Part shown: piece after piece, positions 27,520 through 36,314 of the stretch
How positions within the stretch are numbered: the first letter of the stretch is position 1
Layout: each line of letters begins with the position of its first letter
Source of the DNA: an uncultured Helicobacteraceae bacterium
Lineage (GTDB): Bacteria; Campylobacterota; Campylobacteria; Campylobacterales; Helicobacteraceae
Assembly (NCBI GenBank): GCA_947176375.1
Contig: CAMWQM010000013.1
Location: 1-51,318 of the forward strand
DNA length: 51,318 bases
Direction of reading: 5' to 3'
Program-made: the position numbers and the translations under genes
Notes under the pieces: generated by a model
Seen by the model: the letters and a program-made list of their open reading frames with translations, nothing else
Told to the model about the DNA's origin: nothing
The model's database searches: none

Positions 27520-27572
27520 AAAAACATTTTAATAAAATAATGGAAATCTAAAGGTGGAGAGAATAAAGTGCA

Positions 27573-28265
27573 ATGAATAAAACACTATTCACACTAAAAG
27601 ACGCATTTTTAAAAGATATAGAAATACTTTTTGGATATATTTCTATGGGCTTTATATTTGGAATCTTACTTAAGACAAGTGGTTTTAGTGCAATATATGC
27701 TTTGATTATGAGTGTATTTGTGTATTCTGGTGTTATGCAGTTTTTAGCAATTAGCTTTTTTAGCAACAATCTTGGGCTACTAAATATTTTCTTAATAACG
27801 CTCATATTAAATAGTAGGCAGAGTTTTTATACATTAATTATGCTTGAAACTTATCGCAAAATGGATTGGAAGCGATTTTTTAACATCTTTTGGCTAACTG
27901 ATGAAACCTTTGCTTTACTTAAAACAAAAAAGCCAAATGAAAAATCCTCTAAAGATTTATTTGTATTTTTTGTCTCTTTGCTAAATCATTTATATTGGAT
28001 TATTGGCTGCGTTAGCGGAGCATTAATAGGAATCCTAATAAAATTTGATACAAGAGGATTGGATTTTATAATGACTGCGATTTTTGTAGTAATTTTTATC
28101 GACCAGCTAAAAAATGCAAAGAGCTATATTCCAGCAAGTGTTGGAATCCTAACTAGCATTTTTTGGCTAGTTTTAATAGGAGAGCAATATTTTATCCTAG
28201 CCTCAATTCTAACTAGCATAGTTTTATTAGCCATTTTTAGAAAAAATTTGGAATCTAAACTTTAA
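27573..28265 (+). CDS. azlC: AzlC-family branched-chain amino acid exporter subunit
   Basis: This is an integral membrane protein of the AzlC family, which with AzlD exports branched-chain amino acids and analogues. It has 230 residues with about six hydrophobic segments. The family pattern is seen in YISMGFIFGILLKTSGFSAI (about residues 22-41), YSGVMQFLAISFF (about 50-62) and LILNSRQSFYTLIMLETYRK (about 75-94). The start has a GGTGGAG sequence upstream. azlD follows after 10 bases. The same pair occurs in H. pylori. Confidence 0.9.
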   Translation: MNKTLFTLKDAFLKDIEILFGYISMGFIFGILLKTSGFSAIYALIMSVFVYSGVMQFLAISFFSNNLGLLNIFLITLILNSRQSFYTLIMLETYRKMDWKRFFNIFWLTDETFALLKTKKPNEKSSKDLFVFFVSLLNHLYWIIGCVSGALIGILIKFDTRGLDFIMTAIFVVIFIDQLKNAKSYIPASVGILTSIFWLVLIGEQYFILASILTSIVLLAIFRKNLESKL

Positions 28266-28275
28266 AAAGATAAAA

Positions 28276-28599
28276 ATGGAAATAAATATACTTTTAATCA
28301 TTTTAGTAATTGCAGTGGCAAATTTTATCACTAGATTCATCATTTATTTTATTATGCCAAAGGAGATTCCATCATTTTTGGATTATATTTCAAAAGCATT
28401 ACCTAGCGTAATAATGGCAATGCTTGTAGTCTATTGCCTCAAATCTAGCGAAATTAGCGCCCCACAACACTATGCACTAAAAGAAATTATTGGTATAAGC
28501 GTGATAATAATACTGCATTTAAGCATTAAGATTCCTATCATTAGCATACTAGGCGGAGTTATAACCTATATGTTTTTAATACAAAAAGTAGGATTATGA
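28276..28599 (+). CDS. azlD: AzlD-family small membrane subunit
   Basis: This is the small partner of AzlC, with 107 residues and four hydrophobic segments. The conserved N-terminal element FITRFIIYFIMPKEIPSFLD (about residues 17-36) followed by YISKALPSVIMAMLVVYCLK (about 37-56) is characteristic. It is placed directly behind azlC on the same strand. Confidence 0.88.
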   Translation: MEINILLIILVIAVANFITRFIIYFIMPKEIPSFLDYISKALPSVIMAMLVVYCLKSSEISAPQHYALKEIIGISVIIILHLSIKIPIISILGGVITYMFLIQKVGL

Positions 28600-28660
28600 A
28601 AATGTATTATAAAATCAAAAAAAATAATTTTGCAAAAAATATAAATTTTAGGAAAGAAAT

Positions 28661-29548
28661 GTGAATTTAGCGATTTTTGGAGGCTCATTTGACCCACCAC
28701 ACAAAGGGCATTTAGAAATTATTCAAAAAATCACAAAACTAGATTTTATAGATTTATTAATAGTTTTGCCGACATTTTTAAGCCCGCTTAAAGAAAAAAG
28801 CTTATTTTCTGCTAAGATTAGATTTAAATTAGTAGAATCTATGCTAACAAATATACCAAAAGTAGTTCTCTCAAACTACGAAATAAGCCAAAATAAGCCA
28901 AATTACACCATAGATTCCATTTTTTATTTTAAAAATCTATACAAACCAAATAAAATTTATTTTGTAATTGGAGCGGATAAAATAGATGAACTTCCCAAAT
29001 GGCATAGAAGTAATGAATTGCAAAATGAAGTGGAGTTCATAGTTGCCTCAAGAGATAAAATAAATATCCCAAAGCATTTTATTAATTTGCAAATTGATTC
29101 TCCTTGCAAATCTAGTGAAATAAGAAAATACATTTTAAATAATAATTTTAGCGATTATAAGATAGAATCCTGCCTTTTAGATTCTACTAAAATAGAGGTG
29201 AAAACATTGAATATTAAAGAGAGGTTGGATTTTATAATAAATTTGCTAGATTCTAAAAAGGCACAAGATATTGAACTTTTTGATTTGAGTAAAACTAGCT
29301 ATATCACGCAATATGTAATAATAACCACAAGTCTAGCAGATAAACATAGCTTTGCCCTGTTAGATACACTAAAAACAGAGTTAAAGCCAAAAGGCGAGGA
29401 ATTCTACGCAACTGATGAGGAGAGTGGAGATTGGATTATTGCTGATTTGGGTGAGATTATGATTCATATTTTCACAGAAAATCATAGAAAAAAGTTTAAT
29501 TTAGAAGAATTTTTAAGCAATTATCAAAAGGAAAATAATATTGAATAA
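28661..29548 (+). CDS. Fused NadD (nicotinate-nucleotide adenylyltransferase) and RsfS (ribosome silencing factor)
   Basis: Two normally separate proteins lie in one frame of 295 residues. Residues 1-160 are NadD, which makes deamido-NAD from NaMN and ATP: GGSFDPPHKGHLEII (about 7-21) holds the H-x-G-H nucleotidyltransferase motif, VIGADKIDELPKWHR (about 103-117) the substrate region, and SPCKSSEIRKYI (about 147-158) the S-S-x-x-I-R motif. After a short linker, residues about 182-290 are RsfS (YbeB/Iojap), which binds ribosomal protein L14 and blocks subunit joining: KAQDIELFDLSKTS, YVIITTSLADKHS and DWIIADLGEIMIHIFTENHR. It starts with GTG after a good AGGAAAG. The genes are neighbours in many bacteria, so the fusion could arise by losing one stop. 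Confidence 0.9.
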   Translation: MNLAIFGGSFDPPHKGHLEIIQKITKLDFIDLLIVLPTFLSPLKEKSLFSAKIRFKLVESMLTNIPKVVLSNYEISQNKPNYTIDSIFYFKNLYKPNKIYFVIGADKIDELPKWHRSNELQNEVEFIVASRDKINIPKHFINLQIDSPCKSSEIRKYILNNNFSDYKIESCLLDSTKIEVKTLNIKERLDFIINLLDSKKAQDIELFDLSKTSYITQYVIITTSLADKHSFALLDTLKTELKPKGEEFYATDEESGDWIIADLGEIMIHIFTENHRKKFNLEEFLSNYQKENNIE

Positions 29549-30566
29549 AAAAATAACACAATTCGTAAGCTGTGCTGGGTGAGCTGCTAAAGTAGGTCTG
29601 GAAGACTTAAAACAAATAACTAGCAACCTAAACCAACCAAATTACAAAAATCTCCTAGTAGATTTTAAAGATAATGATGATAGCGGAATCTACAAGGTTG
29701 ATGAGTCTAATATTATTGTCCAAAGCCTAGATTTCATCACTCCTATTGTAGATGATTTGTATATTTATGGAGGAATTGCCGCGGCAAACTCACTTAGCGA
29801 TGTATTTGCAAAAGGCTCAGACGCACACACTGCAATGAGTATTTTAATGTGGGATAAAGAACATTTAAATACAAATGAGGCAAATGAGATTTTACAAGGT
29901 GCGTTAAACAAGCTAATAGAATCTAGCACTGCCCTGCTTGGTGGGCATAGCATAGTAGATAGTGAACAGAAATTCGGGTTAAGCGTTACAGGGATAATTA
30001 AAGATTCTATCTTTTGGAGGAATAATACTGCAAAAATAGGAGATTTAATAATCCTAACTAAACCTATTGGAAGTGGAATTCTCTCTAGTGCGCTAAAAGC
30101 TGGCGAAATGGAATTTAGTAAAGATTTAGACTTTGTCAAATCTATGCTAGAACTAAATTTATATGCTAAAAATGAGGCTAAAAAATTTAGTATAAGTGCT
30201 TGTAGTGATGTAACAGGATTCGGGTTGATAGGGCATTTAAATGAAATGATAAATCAAAGTATTTCAATCAATCTCTATGCAAATGAAGTAGCAATGTTTG
30301 ATAGAGTGAGAGAATTTGCGAATATAGGGATTATTCCAGGTGGCAGCCATAAAAATAAAGCTACTTTAGAATCTAGTGTGTTAAATGAAAATAGTATTGA
30401 TGATATATTTTTTTATGATGCACAGACTTCTGGAGGATTATTAATAGCACTAGATTCCAGCAATACAAATGAACTAAATAAGATTCTAAATGATAAAGGA
30501 ATACAATCAAAAATAATTGCTGAATGTGTCCCAAAAAGCGAATATAAAATCTATCTTAAAAAATAA
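29541..30566 (+). CDS. selD: Selenide, water dikinase SelD, itself a selenoprotein (in-frame UGA)
   Basis: SelD makes selenophosphate from selenide and ATP, the selenium donor for selenocysteine and selenouridine. Automatic reading from the TTG at 29757 misses the N-terminus. The frame extends back to TTG at 29541 (AGGA about 8 bases upstream) and reads LNKKITQFVSCAG, TGA, AAKVGLEDLKQ. The TGA at 29580-29582 stands exactly at the active-site Cys/Sec of SelD and is followed by the conserved Lys. Past it there are no stops for 328 codons. Later motifs include VQSLDFITPIVDD, GIAAANSLSDVFAKGSDAHT and ACSDVTGFGLIGHLNEM. The full length of 341 residues fits the family. It overlaps the nadD-rsfS stop by 8 bases. 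Confidence 0.93.
29580..29609 (+). promoter_or_regulatory. Selenocysteine UGA codon with adjacent candidate bacterial SECIS
   Basis: The TGA at 29580-29582 is the recoded codon. Just downstream AAGT (29590-29593) can pair with ACTT (29605-29608), enclosing AGGTCTGGAAG. The GGTCTG in the loop matches the apical loop sequence of the E. coli fdhF SECIS, which binds SelB. An alternative pairing GTCT/AGAC (29596-29599 with 29603-29606) also exists. The position, starting within about 10 bases of the UGA, is right for a bacterial SECIS; the fold was judged by eye. Confidence 0.55.
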
Positions 30567-30680
30567 TTTAAAATTTAGATAAATTTAAACTTTAAATAAT
30601 CTATTTTTGTATAGAATCTACGCCTTTAAAGAGTTAGGCTTAAAAATAAACTCTTAATCTTTCATAAATATGGGTATAAA

Positions 30681-32021
30681 ATGAGGTATTATAAATTTTT
30701 AATAGCTGGTTTTGCTACTACTTTTGCTATTAGTGCTTTAATCTTTAGTAATCTCTTTGGGGAAGATAATCACAATCAAACTAGGCTAGATGCTTATAAT
30801 AAACTAAGAGTTGTTATAGGAAATATAGAGCAATATTATGTAGATGATATAAATATTAATGAGATTGTAGATAAAGCTATAAGTGGATTACTAACTAATC
30901 TTGACGCACATTCGGCATATCTAACACCAAAAGATTATAGTGATTTAAAAGTGCAAATAAATGGAGAATTTAGTGGTATAGGAATCCAAATAGCCCTAAA
31001 AGATGGAGCTTTAACAATAATCTCTCCAATAGAAGGCACACCAGGCGATAAAGCTGGATTAAAAAGCGGAGATATTATATTAAAAATCAATAATCAAAGC
31101 ACACTAAATATGACGATAGATGAGGCTGTAAATCTTATGCGTGGTAAGAAAAATACAAAAGTTAAACTTACAATTATTAGAAAAGGTGAACCAAAACCTT
31201 TGGTTATCGAAGTCAAAAGGGATACCATAAATGTAACTTCTACTTACGCACGAAAGATAGAAAATACAAATTATTTATATTTAAGAGTAAATAGCTTTGA
31301 TAAAAATGTTACTAAAAAAACGCAAGATTTGATAAGAAAAAATAATCCAAGCGGAATAATCCTAGATTTGAGAAATAATCCTGGTGGCTCACTAGACCAA
31401 GCAGTGGGATTAGTAAATACATTTATAAAAGATGGATTAATAGTTTCACAAAAAGGAAAAATTAAAAGCAATAATGAGGAGTTTAAGGCGGATGGCAAAG
31501 CGCCATTCCCAAATATACCTTTAGTAGTATTGGTAAATGGAGGGAGTGCAAGTGCAAGTGAGATAGTCGCAGGAAGCCTACAAGACCATAAAAGAGCTGT
31601 GATTGTTGGAGAAAATACATTTGGCAAAGGTAGTGTGCAAGTCGTTCTAGAAGTTGAGGGTGGCGAAAACACCGATGCTTTAAGACTTACTACTGCAAGA
31701 TATTATTTGCCTAGTGGAAGAACTATACAAGCAGTTGGAATCACACCTGATATTGTTGTATATCCGGGAGCTGTGCCAAAAAATTCTAATGATTTTGAGA
31801 TAAAAGAATCTGAGTTAAAAAAACATTTACAAAATGAGCTAGATAAAATCAATCAAGGTGAAGGTGTTGTCAAAGTAGAGCAGAAAGATGATACTAATAA
31901 AAATGAAACGATAACGACCAAAGATATTTACAATGATATACAACTAAAAAGTGCGATTGATGCCCTAAAAATACTTATGGTAATAAATAATACTTCTAAA
32001 ATAAATTTGGCAAATAAATAA
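30681..32021 (+). CDS. C-terminal processing peptidase, S41 family (Ctp)
   Basis: This is a periplasmic or membrane-anchored serine protease with a Ser-Lys dyad. It has an N-terminal hydrophobic segment (about residues 8-27), then a PDZ domain (about 95-170: GEFSGIGIQIALKDGALTII, AGLKSGDIILKINNQS). The protease core follows with ILDLRNNPGGSLDQAVGLV (about 227-245), the nucleophile region VNGGSASASEIVAGSLQDH (Ser near 291) and the catalytic Lys in GENTFGKGSVQ (about 311-321). At 446 residues it is normal for bacterial CtpA. Its substrates are unknown. purC follows after 9 bases, so it may share a transcript with purine genes. Confidence 0.92.
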   Translation: MRYYKFLIAGFATTFAISALIFSNLFGEDNHNQTRLDAYNKLRVVIGNIEQYYVDDININEIVDKAISGLLTNLDAHSAYLTPKDYSDLKVQINGEFSGIGIQIALKDGALTIISPIEGTPGDKAGLKSGDIILKINNQSTLNMTIDEAVNLMRGKKNTKVKLTIIRKGEPKPLVIEVKRDTINVTSTYARKIENTNYLYLRVNSFDKNVTKKTQDLIRKNNPSGIILDLRNNPGGSLDQAVGLVNTFIKDGLIVSQKGKIKSNNEEFKADGKAPFPNIPLVVLVNGGSASASEIVAGSLQDHKRAVIVGENTFGKGSVQVVLEVEGGENTDALRLTTARYYLPSGRTIQAVGITPDIVVYPGAVPKNSNDFEIKESELKKHLQNELDKINQGEGVVKVEQKDDTNKNETITTKDIYNDIQLKSAIDALKILMVINNTSKINLANK

Positions 32022-32030
32022 TAAGGAAAA

Positions 32031-32744
32031 ATGATGGATAAATTAGAATTATTATATGAAGGCAAAGGAAAAAAACTTTACAGCACAAATAAACAAGATG
32101 AAGTTATAGCAGAGTTTAAAGATGATTTGACAGCATTTAACGCACAAAAAAAAGGAAGCGAAAGCGGCAAAGGAAGCTTAAATTGTCAAATTAGCTCACT
32201 TCTATTTAAATTACTTGCAAAAAATAATATTAAAAGCCATTTTATAGAAATGCTAGATGAAAGAAATATGCTTTGCAAAAAAGTAAAAATCATTCCTCTT
32301 GAAGTAGTGGTTAGAAATATTGCTACTGGTTCTCTTACAAAGCGTCTAGGAATACAAGATGGCAAAATGCTAGACTTTCCATTGGTGGAATTTTATTATA
32401 AAAATGATGATTTAGATGATCCGATAATCAATGATGAGCACTGCAAAATTATGGGAATCTTAGACAATGATAAAGATATAGAATTCCTAAAAAACACAGC
32501 TAGAGAGATTAATAAGATTCTACTTGCATTTTTTGATGAGCGGAATCTAAAATTAGTAGATTTTAAAATTGAATTTGGAAAAAATGAAAATAATAAGATT
32601 TTGCTTGCAGACGAGATTAGCCCAGATAGTTGCAGACTTTGGGATAAAGATACAAATAGAAAAATGGATAAAGATATTTTTAGACAAAATCTTGGTAGCG
32701 TAGTTAAATCTTACAAAGAAATTTTAAATAGAATAAATGGTTAG
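32031..32744 (+). CDS. purC: Phosphoribosylaminoimidazole-succinocarboxamide synthase PurC
   Basis: PurC joins aspartate to CAIR to give SAICAR in purine synthesis. The 237 residues fit the bacterial enzyme. Landmarks are [13 protein letters not shown] (about residues 6-18), [14 protein letters not shown] (about 29-42), [20 protein letters not shown] (about 85-104), and [20 protein letters not shown] (about 191-210). Two ATGs lie side by side at the start; the second gives the more usual N-terminus. It is followed after 8 bases by purS. Confidence 0.96.
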   Translation: MMDKLELLYEGKGKKLYSTNKQDEVIAEFKDDLTAFNAQKKGSESGKGSLNCQISSLLFKLLAKNNIKSHFIEMLDERNMLCKKVKIIPLEVVVRNIATGSLTKRLGIQDGKMLDFPLVEFYYKNDDLDDPIINDEHCKIMGILDNDKDIEFLKNTAREINKILLAFFDERNLKLVDFKIEFGKNENNKILLADEISPDSCRLWDKDTNRKMDKDIFRQNLGSVVKSYKEILNRING

Positions 32745-32752
32745 GGAGTTGT

Positions 32753-32992
32753 ATGAAAGCAAGAATTGAAATATCACTTAAAAATGGTGTTTTAGACCCA
32801 CAAGCAAAGACTATTTTTAATGCCCTAGATTCTCTTGGATTTGATTGTGTCAGAGATGTAAAAATGACTAAAAATATAATTTTAGATTTAAACACTGATG
32901 ATAAAAAATTAGCATTAGAAAAATCGAAAGAAATGAGTGAAATGCTTCTTGCAAACACAGTTATTGAAAATTATAAAATAGAGTTAGAATAG
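32753..32992 (+). CDS. purS: Phosphoribosylformylglycinamidine synthase subunit PurS
   Basis: PurS is a small bridging subunit that channels ammonia between PurQ and PurL. It has 79 residues, with ISLKNGVLDPQAKTIFNALD (about residues 7-26) and SLGFDCVRDVKMTKNIILDL (about 27-46) as clear family features. Its stop overlaps the GTG start of purQ by one base, fitting the need for equal amounts. Its large partner purL is 23 kb away on the opposite strand. Confidence 0.95.
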   Translation: MKARIEISLKNGVLDPQAKTIFNALDSLGFDCVRDVKMTKNIILDLNTDDKKLALEKSKEMSEMLLANTVIENYKIELE

Positions 32993-33642
32993 TGGTTGCT
33001 ATACTTAGATTTCTAGGGACAAACTGCGAATATGATATAGAATATACTTGCAAAATTCTAAATAAAGAATGTGCAATTATTTGGCATAAAGATAATACCC
33101 TACCCTCAAATACTTCGCTTGTTGTTATACCTGGTGGCTTTAGTTATGGAGATTATTTGCGATGTGGTGCAATTGCAAGATTTTCCCCAATTATGAAAGA
33201 TGTTATTAAATATGCCTCAAATGGTGGGCTTGTATTTGGTATTTGCAATGGATTCCAAATATTATGTGAAGCAGGATTATTGCCTGGAATCTTAATGAGA
33301 AACAAAGATATTAATTTTAAATCAAAAATGAGTGAGTTAGAAATTACCTCAAACGATAATAAGCTTTTAAAAGGCTATACAATAGGAGAAAAAATTAATA
33401 TCCCAATAGCCCACGCCGATGGTAATTACTATATCGATTCTAAATCTTTAGAAAAACTAAAAGAAAATAATCAAATTTTACTTAAATATAGCAGTGATGA
33501 AAATGGCTCAATTGAAAAAATCGCTGGAATCTGTAATGAAAATAAAAATATCTTTGGTATGATGCCACATCCAGAGAGAGCTATAGATAAGGCTTTGGGT
33601 AGCGATGATGGAATTCGGATTCTATCTAATGTTTATAGTTAG
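32992..33642 (+). CDS. purQ: Phosphoribosylformylglycinamidine synthase glutaminase subunit PurQ
   Basis: PurQ is a class I glutamine amidotransferase that supplies ammonia to PurL. The catalytic Cys lies in GLVFGICNGFQILCEAGLLP (about residues 80-99). The His-Glu pair is in MMPHPERAIDKALGSDDG (about 189-206), and VIPGGFSYGDYLRCGAIARF near 45-64 is family-specific. The 216 residues are normal. It starts with GTG, overlapping the purS stop codon. Confidence 0.95.
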   Translation: MVAILRFLGTNCEYDIEYTCKILNKECAIIWHKDNTLPSNTSLVVIPGGFSYGDYLRCGAIARFSPIMKDVIKYASNGGLVFGICNGFQILCEAGLLPGILMRNKDINFKSKMSELEITSNDNKLLKGYTIGEKINIPIAHADGNYYIDSKSLEKLKENNQILLKYSSDENGSIEKIAGICNENKNIFGMMPHPERAIDKALGSDDGIRILSNVYS

Positions 33643-33651
33643 GATTTAAAA

Positions 33652-34818
33652 ATGAATAATATTGCAATAAAATTATTTGGAATCTCAATTTTATTCGCAA
33701 ACATTGCTTTTGGTGAGGTTAAGCCAAATATTCAAATAGAGCCTAATTTTCAAGCAGAATCTAGCCCCCAAATAGAATCTCAAAATTTAGAATCCCAAAA
33801 TAATGCAAAACTAATTTATATAAAACAAGAATTAATTAAAGAAAACGATACTTCCAATCTAAACTATGTGGGAGAAATTATTGCTATAAAATATAATGTC
33901 CTTGTGCTAGATAATGCAGAAATTCGCTCAATTGGATTTTTAGAATCTAAAAATGTCTCTATTAAAAATCAAAATTCACCTTGGAATGAGCTAGAAGATG
34001 GCTCTTTGGAAAATATATTTTATTTTAAAATAAATTCCACTGCATTTTCTATTCCTAAGCTTGAAGTTATAGCACAAAAAGGTGAATTAGAAGAAAGGGA
34101 ATTGAGCCAAAATATAGCAAACTCTGCTATCAATCTTAATGCTCCAAATTATGTGGGAGTCGTGGCAAAAAAACTTGAGATAAAAAATTATAGTATCAAA
34201 ACTTATGATGAAAATAATAATATTATTGTGCTAGATTTAGTTGCGGAATTTGGAAATTTAGAAAACTTTAAAATCCAGCATATAAAAAAGCAAGGCTTTG
34301 AAGCTTCAAACTTTGGCATTAATAAATCTAGTGGAATCTACTATGCAATCCTTCCAAATAATATTTTAAATATTAATTTGGAATATTTTGACATAAATAC
34401 GCAGAGCTACAAAACTCTAAAAATAAAAAATATAGTCAATAAAGAGCAAATAAATATTAATCAAGAAATCAATCCCATAAACAAAGCATTGATATTTAAA
34501 AACATAGTAATTTTGGTAATTTCATTTGCATTTTTAATAATGTTTTTTATAAGGAAGCTTCCATTTAAATTGCGATTATCTTTATTTATTGTAGCAATTC
34601 TCTTAATAGGCTATCTAATTTTTACACTTAATAGCAAAGAAGGTGCCACAATTAAGGCAAATAGTAATATCACTATACTACCCACGGCAAATTCTACAAT
34701 CATCACAAAAACCACAAGCCAAATGCAAGTGCAAATCTTAAGCGAATATAGAAATTATTACAAAGTGCTTATAAGCGACAATAAAACAGGTTGGGTAACA
34801 AAAGATAATGTTGAATAA
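33652..34818 (+). CDS. Envelope protein with two membrane segments and C-terminal SH3b domain
   Basis: It has a signal peptide or N-terminal anchor (MNNIAIKLFGISILFANIAFGE), then a short Gln/Ser/Glu-rich segment coded by GAATCT words (about residues 24-46) and a beta-rich region to about 275. Two close hydrophobic segments follow (about 281-302 and 308-326), and then a bacterial SH3-type domain of about 55 residues (SNITILPTANSTIITKTTSQ, YKVLISDNKTGWVTKDNVE). The layout resembles BatD-like or SH3b cell-wall proteins, but I do not recognise a named family. It overlaps the start of plsC by 11 bases. The SH3b domain, on the same side as the C-terminus, could bind peptidoglycan. Confidence 0.6.
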   Translation: MNNIAIKLFGISILFANIAFGEVKPNIQIEPNFQAESSPQIESQNLESQNNAKLIYIKQELIKENDTSNLNYVGEIIAIKYNVLVLDNAEIRSIGFLESKNVSIKNQNSPWNELEDGSLENIFYFKINSTAFSIPKLEVIAQKGELEERELSQNIANSAINLNAPNYVGVVAKKLEIKNYSIKTYDENNNIIVLDLVAEFGNLENFKIQHIKKQGFEASNFGINKSSGIYYAILPNNILNINLEYFDINTQSYKTLKIKNIVNKEQININQEINPINKALIFKNIVILVISFAFLIMFFIRKLPFKLRLSLFIVAILLIGYLIFTLNSKEGATIKANSNITILPTANSTIITKTTSQMQVQILSEYRNYYKVLISDNKTGWVTKDNVE

Positions 34819-35503
34819 ATTAAAATTCTTTTGGGCAGCTACTAGCATAGCAATAGTTATGCCTATTATTATAGTTTTTATCTATGTTTTTAGACCAATA
34901 AATAGATGTGTTAGAAAAACTAGCAGATTATTTTTTTGGGTGAATTTTTGCAAGGTTGAAAAAATTGGGGAGTTTGACAAAAGTGCAAAAATTTTAGTGC
35001 TAAATCATCAAGGAATTATGGATATTTGCTACCTTGAAGCTTATTATCCTTGGGATATCTGCTGGATTGCAAAAAAAGAGCTTGGTGATATTTTTCTCTA
35101 TGGACACGCACTCAAAGCCCCCAGAATGATTTTAATTGATAGAGAAAGTAAAAAATCTCTAATATATTTATTAAAAGAATCTAAAAAAAAGATAGAGGAA
35201 GGGAGAATTCTAGCTATATTCCCAGAAGGCACAAGAAGCAAAGGTGGGAGAGAGTTTCTACCATTTAAAGATGGTGCTAAAGTATTGATTGAAAAATATA
35301 ATCTAAAAATCCAACCAATAGTTTTAATAAATACTAGACAACTCTTTGATACTTCAAAACTTGAAGTGCGTTCAAACAAAGCTAAAGTCGTATGTATGGA
35401 ATCTTTTACTCCTGATTTTAGCAACCCAAATTGGTATAGTGATTTAAAAGATTCAATGCACCAAATCTACACAAAGCATTATGATGAAATGAATAAAAAA
35501 TAA
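34808..35503 (+). CDS. plsC: 1-acyl-sn-glycerol-3-phosphate acyltransferase PlsC
   Basis: PlsC acylates lysophosphatidic acid to phosphatidic acid in phospholipid synthesis at the inner membrane. The N-terminal hydrophobic segment (about residues 9-30) is followed by the catalytic block VLNHQGIMDICYLEAY (H-x4-D, about 64-79). The glycerophosphate-binding block IFPEGTRSKGG lies at about 138-148, and IQPIVLIN at about 169-176. At 231 residues it is complete. Its start lies within the end of the SH3b gene. Confidence 0.92.
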   Translation: MLNKLKFFWAATSIAIVMPIIIVFIYVFRPINRCVRKTSRLFFWVNFCKVEKIGEFDKSAKILVLNHQGIMDICYLEAYYPWDICWIAKKELGDIFLYGHALKAPRMILIDRESKKSLIYLLKESKKKIEEGRILAIFPEGTRSKGGREFLPFKDGAKVLIEKYNLKIQPIVLINTRQLFDTSKLEVRSNKAKVVCMESFTPDFSNPNWYSDLKDSMHQIYTKHYDEMNKK

Positions 35504-35537
35504 ATATGCTATCATTCCATAAAATAAAAGGTTTATT

Positions 35538-36314
35538 ATGAGATTGATTTTAATATTTTTATTAATGGTGGGCATTTATGCAACAGAATCTAACACACAA
35601 AATACAGAATCTACTCGAACACTAAATAAAAACTCTAATTTAAATACAATCAATCATAATAACTCAACAGATTCTACATCACAAGAGGAAATAGATTCTA
35701 AAAATTCAAAAGGAGATTCCATTGTAAAAGATTTAGAAAATGAAGCTAAAAATAGCGAATCTAGTGAAGTAACAAATGAGGCAAAAGTAGAATCTAAAAA
35801 AGATTCCAAATCGCTAAAAGAACTTTTTATCCCTGCTGTTGTAGTGGAAGATAGTTTTGGCTCATTTGTAGTGGGTTATCAAATGCTTTTTAAAAACAGG
35901 ACAGAGCATAAACACGGAATCTTTTTTGCGCTTGATAGAGGTTGGCTTGTATGGAGTGATATTTTGTTTGTAGGAATGTCGCTTGATGGGACAGCAGGAA
36001 GCTTTTATAGCATTAATCTTAATGTCAAAACAGGCGCTAGATTGATGGAAGGTAGGCTTAGTCCTAGCATTTCATTTGGATATGGGCTATTTAATCACAA
36101 TCAAATAGATTTACAAACCAACAAAGAGATACAATATAACTTACACGGAGCAAATGCCACTTTATCACTATTTGTGGATATCTTTAGAGGTATTGGGATA
36201 GAGTTTAGTTATAGAGTTGGACTACACCCATTTCACACGATAAAAAAGACAGATATTACAAGGAATATTCAAAGTTTTATGATAAATCTTAAGTTTATAG
36301 ATTTTAGTATATGA
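35538..36314 (+). CDS. Putative outer-membrane beta-barrel protein with low-complexity N-terminus
   Basis: It has a signal peptide (MRLILIFLLMVGIYATES). Residues about 18-92 are a Ser/Thr/Asn/Glu/Lys-rich tract coded by repeated GAATCT/GATTCT words, with no predicted fold. Residues about 95-258 alternate polar and aromatic/hydrophobic residues as in a small beta-barrel (SFGSFVVGYQMLFKNRTEHK, RLSPSISFGYGLFNHNQIDL, GIGIEFSYRVGLHPFH), ending in a strand. No named family was recognised. The stop overlaps the start of the tetraheme cytochrome gene (ATGA), so the two envelope proteins are likely made together. Confidence 0.6.
   Translation: MRLILIFLLMVGIYATESNTQNTESTRTLNKNSNLNTINHNNSTDSTSQEEIDSKNSKGDSIVKDLENEAKNSESSEVTNEAKVESKKDSKSLKELFIPAVVVEDSFGSFVVGYQMLFKNRTEHKHGIFFALDRGWLVWSDILFVGMSLDGTAGSFYSINLNVKTGARLMEGRLSPSISFGYGLFNHNQIDLQTNKEIQYNLHGANATLSLFVDIFRGIGIEFSYRVGLHPFHTIKKTDITRNIQSFMINLKFIDFSI

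Noticed and set aside
30629-30655. Possible hairpin AAGAGTT/AACTCTT between selD and ctp
   Set aside because: Loop of 13 bases and no T-tract after it; too weak to call a terminator or attenuator.
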